Positions 9,346 to 9,835 of a DNA stretch of 9,835 nucleotides are shown here, one piece after another (within the stretch, counting starts at the first letter, position 1; each line of letters opens with the position of its first letter). The stretch spans positions 1 through 9,835 of the forward strand of contig JAJZRZ010000050.1 of assembly GCA_021850085.1 (NCBI GenBank). Direction: 5' to 3'. The notes under the pieces are model-generated. The model was not told the DNA's origin and made no database searches. It saw only the letters and a program-made list of their open reading frames with translations. The stretch comes from Actinomycetes bacterium (lineage in GTDB: Bacteria; Actinomycetota; Coriobacteriia; Anaerosomatales; Anaerosomataceae). Made by a program: the position numbers and the translations under genes.

Positions 9346-9804
9346 CTAGAACAGCGTCGCCGTGTCGCTACCTGGGGGGTCAGGCGCCTCTCCCACCACG
9401 CATCTTTGGTCCATTGCCTCGTTGGCGACCGCATCGGCTTCGGCGTTGTCCTCCCGGCGCACATGGACGAACTCAACGCTGTCGAACCCATGGCGGAGCG
9501 CCTGCGCCTGGCAGAACAGCGGCTTGAGCCCTTCGTTCTTGACACGGTACTCCCCGCGGAGCTGCTTGACCACGAGTTCGCTGTCTGCGCGAACGGTGAG
9601 ATGCCGTGCACCGTGCGCAAGTGCTGCCCGCATGCCCCATAGCAGCGCCTGATACTCGGCGACGTTGTTCGTCACCGAGCCGAGGAACGCGCCTGCACGG
9701 GCGACCACATGTCCGTCCGGGGACCGAAGGACGATGCCCGCTCCTCCCGGACCGGGATTGCCCCGCGCGCCCCCGTCCGTATTGACAGTCCACCCCAAGC
9801 TCAC
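9346..9804 (-). CDS. rnhA: Ribonuclease HI
   Basis: The 152-residue enzyme would cleave the RNA strand of RNA-DNA hybrids, removing R-loops and primers. The four acidic catalytic residues are visible: D10 in NTDGGARGNPGPGG, E50 in NNVAEYQALL, D74 in RADSELVVKQL and D124 in VRREDNAEADAVANEAMD. The protein is the compact form typical of actinobacteria and archaea, without an N-terminal hybrid-binding domain; a short unconserved tail follows residue 130. The start is GTG 9804: an in-frame TGA lies at 9834-9832 with no better start between, and a G-rich stretch about 7 nt upstream may serve as ribosome binding site. It is the first visible gene of a pair with queD; anything further upstream is outside the window. 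Confidence 0.9.
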   Translation of the reverse strand: MSLGWTVNTDGGARGNPGPGGAGIVLRSPDGHVVARAGAFLGSVTNNVAEYQALLWGMRAALAHGARHLTVRADSELVVKQLRGEYRVKNEGLKPLFCQAQALRHGFDSVEFVHVRREDNAEADAVANEAMDQRCVVGEAPDPPGSDTATLF

Positions 9805-9835
9805 GGACGCGCCCCCATTGGATATTCCAAGTCAT

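Noticed and set aside
9473..9835. Minus-strand open frame reaching the right edge
   Set aside because: It is out of frame with RNase HI, whose catalytic residues are clear, and it has no motifs of its own.

Overview
The window is GC-rich throughout and almost entirely coding. Its gene content suggests a deep-branching Actinomycetota-type bacterium, possibly Coriobacteriia-like and anaerobic or microaerophilic. The evidence is a perfect Gram-positive/actinobacterial LexA box (CGAAC-N4-GTTCG), a DnaE2-type polymerase, an actinobacterial-style DinB, and a DtxR/FeoB ferrous-iron operon. The taxonomic guess is inference; no rRNA or marker gene is present.

Left part (1-5900), DNA repair and damage tolerance. 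A partial endonuclease IV gene (nfo) runs off the left edge on the minus strand. It is divergent from a complete Y-family polymerase IV gene (dinB, plus strand), which is followed by a small lipoprotein gene. The lipoprotein gene converges on, and overlaps by 64 bp, a long minus-strand gene for a DnaE2/ImuC-like error-prone polymerase III alpha subunit. Directly upstream of dnaE2, with 1 nt between stop and start, is a 139-aa protein. It looks like the C-terminal part of ImuB (clamp motif plus DUF6504-like domain) without the Y-family polymerase core. This two-gene operon has a near-consensus promoter whose 17-bp spacer holds a perfect LexA/SOS box, followed by a strong GC hairpin at the predicted 5' end of the mRNA. 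The cassette reads as a reduced or rearranged mutasome: mini-ImuB plus DnaE2, with DinB nearby as a possible Y-family partner.

Middle part (5955-8541), iron. A DtxR-family repressor carrying its own C-terminal FeoA/SH3-like domain overlaps a feoB gene by 4 nt (GTGA) on the minus strand. There is no separate feoA here.

Gap 8498-8962. This holds the dtxR promoter, two small inverted repeats, and on the plus strand a strong sigma70-type promoter. That promoter drives a non-coding stretch of about 168 nt whose ends pair perfectly, with a rod-like fold resembling 6S RNA.

Right part (8963-9804). A minus-strand pair encodes ribonuclease HI and then a QueD-like 6-carboxytetrahydropterin synthase (queuosine/7-deazaguanine pathway), 11 nt apart.
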